Source: an uncultured Oscillospiraceae bacterium
GTDB lineage: Bacteria; Bacillota; Clostridia; Oscillospirales; Acutalibacteraceae
NCBI GenBank assembly: GCA_900552285.1
Contig: URYV01000104.1
Location: 1-5,763 of the forward strand
Length of the DNA stretch: 5,763 nucleotides
Direction of reading: 5' to 3'
Positions 5,666 through 5,763 of this stretch are shown here, piece by piece. The position numbers and the translations under genes were made by a program. The notes under the pieces were generated by a model. It did not search any database. It saw nothing but the letters and a program-made list of their open reading frames with translations, and was not told where the DNA came from. Position 1 is the stretch's first letter; every line of letters starts with the position of its first letter.

Positions 5666-5706
5666 TCGCAGATAACTGCGGCCTGTGTGCCCTTTCCGGC
5701 ACCAGG
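5611..5706 (-). pseudogene. adk: Adenylate kinase fragment, inverted and cut at both ends
   Basis: Minus-strand translation from 5706 to 5611 gives 32 residues beginning PGAGKGTQAAVICDYLKI and ending in IPTISTGNIIRAALK. This is the P-loop and start of the AMP-binding region of adenylate kinase (AMP + ATP to 2 ADP), normally GxPGAGKGTQ about seven residues from the N-terminus. The expected upstream codons for M-x-hydrophobic-LGAP are absent: before CCT the bases read TGT TAC ACT and no start fits. Downstream the frame runs into the activase-like gene in antisense. Codon choice (GGT, GCC, GGA, CTT, ATC) resembles the rest of the window, so it may come from the same genome but another locus. The identity is very clear; the cause of its position is inferred to be an artefact. 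Confidence 0.88.
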
Positions 5707-5710
5707 AGTG

Positions 5711-5763
5711 TAACATGCGGTATCAGAAATAGAATATTTTATTTTGAAGCATATGGAAATTGT
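5711..5763. other. Unassigned AT-rich end segment
   Basis: These last 53 bases do not continue adenylate kinase on the minus strand, nor the activase-like protein on the plus strand. Two plus-strand frames stay open (for example VTCGIRNRIFYFEAYGNC) and one on the minus strand, but none gives a family I recognise. It is probably a third piece in the chimeric end. Confidence 0.5.

Noticed and set aside
5623..5763. A plus-strand Cys-rich open frame (TDNVTRGNCWDF..., several Cys) running to the window end, looking like a possible novel secreted or lectin-like peptide
   Set aside because: Most of it (up to 5706) is the exact antisense of a clear adenylate kinase fragment, and it has no start codon or ribosome site.
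1..5763. CRISPR arrays, tRNA or rRNA genes, insertion sequences, riboswitches, or a defence or toxin-antitoxin system
   Set aside because: No regularly spaced repeats, cloverleaf sequences, transposase motifs, conserved riboswitch cores or toxin-antitoxin-like gene pairs were seen on either strand.

Overview
The window looks like a short contig from a low-to-mid-GC Gram-positive anaerobe of the class Clostridia, perhaps a gut Oscillospiraceae/Ruminococcaceae-type bacterium. The reasons are the hrcA-grpE order behind a perfect CIRCE operator, the DegV plus DAK2 (FakB/FakA-type) pair, strong AGGAGG-type ribosome sites, and clostridial-looking codon use. The taxonomic call is inference.

Layout. 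On the minus strand, hrcA (314..1336) is followed 12 bases later by the start of grpE (from 301, TTG start). Both are driven by a sigma-A-like promoter and a perfect CIRCE element at 1357..1383. Divergently, on the plus strand, a TetR-family regulator (1568..2122) has its own promoter and ends in a hairpin terminator. A plus-strand cluster follows: a six-helix DUF308/HdeD-like membrane protein (2308..2931), a DegV-family fatty-acid-binding protein (2962..3846), a FakA/YloV-type DAK2 fatty acid kinase subunit (3851..5500), and the first ~35 codons of a protein resembling the acyl-CoA dehydratase activase family (from 5519).

How the genes work together. HrcA represses its own operon through CIRCE, and GrpE is the nucleotide exchange factor for DnaK, whose gene would be expected further along. 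The DegV and DAK2 proteins form a plausible fatty acid kinase module: FakB presents a bound fatty acid to FakA for phosphorylation. The DegV stop lies inside the FakA translation-initiation region, so the two are probably translationally coupled. The membrane protein is 30 bases upstream and probably cotranscribed. The TetR regulator is a candidate controller of the module by proximity only.

Both ends are mosaic. The first ~51 bases encode, on the minus strand, a YgiQ-family fragment fused out of frame to grpE. Near the right end the activase-like gene is interrupted by an inverted piece of adenylate kinase (5611..5706, minus strand), joined at an 11-base or longer stretch that fits both genes. 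That piece is itself cut at the P-loop and followed by ~53 unassigned AT-rich bases. The simplest explanation is chimeric assembly or amplification at the contig ends, not real gene fusions. The central ~5.5 kb looks intact and ordinary. I see no clearly new biological system here; the most interesting biology is the fatty acid kinase cluster and an atypical His-to-Ser change in its DegV protein.
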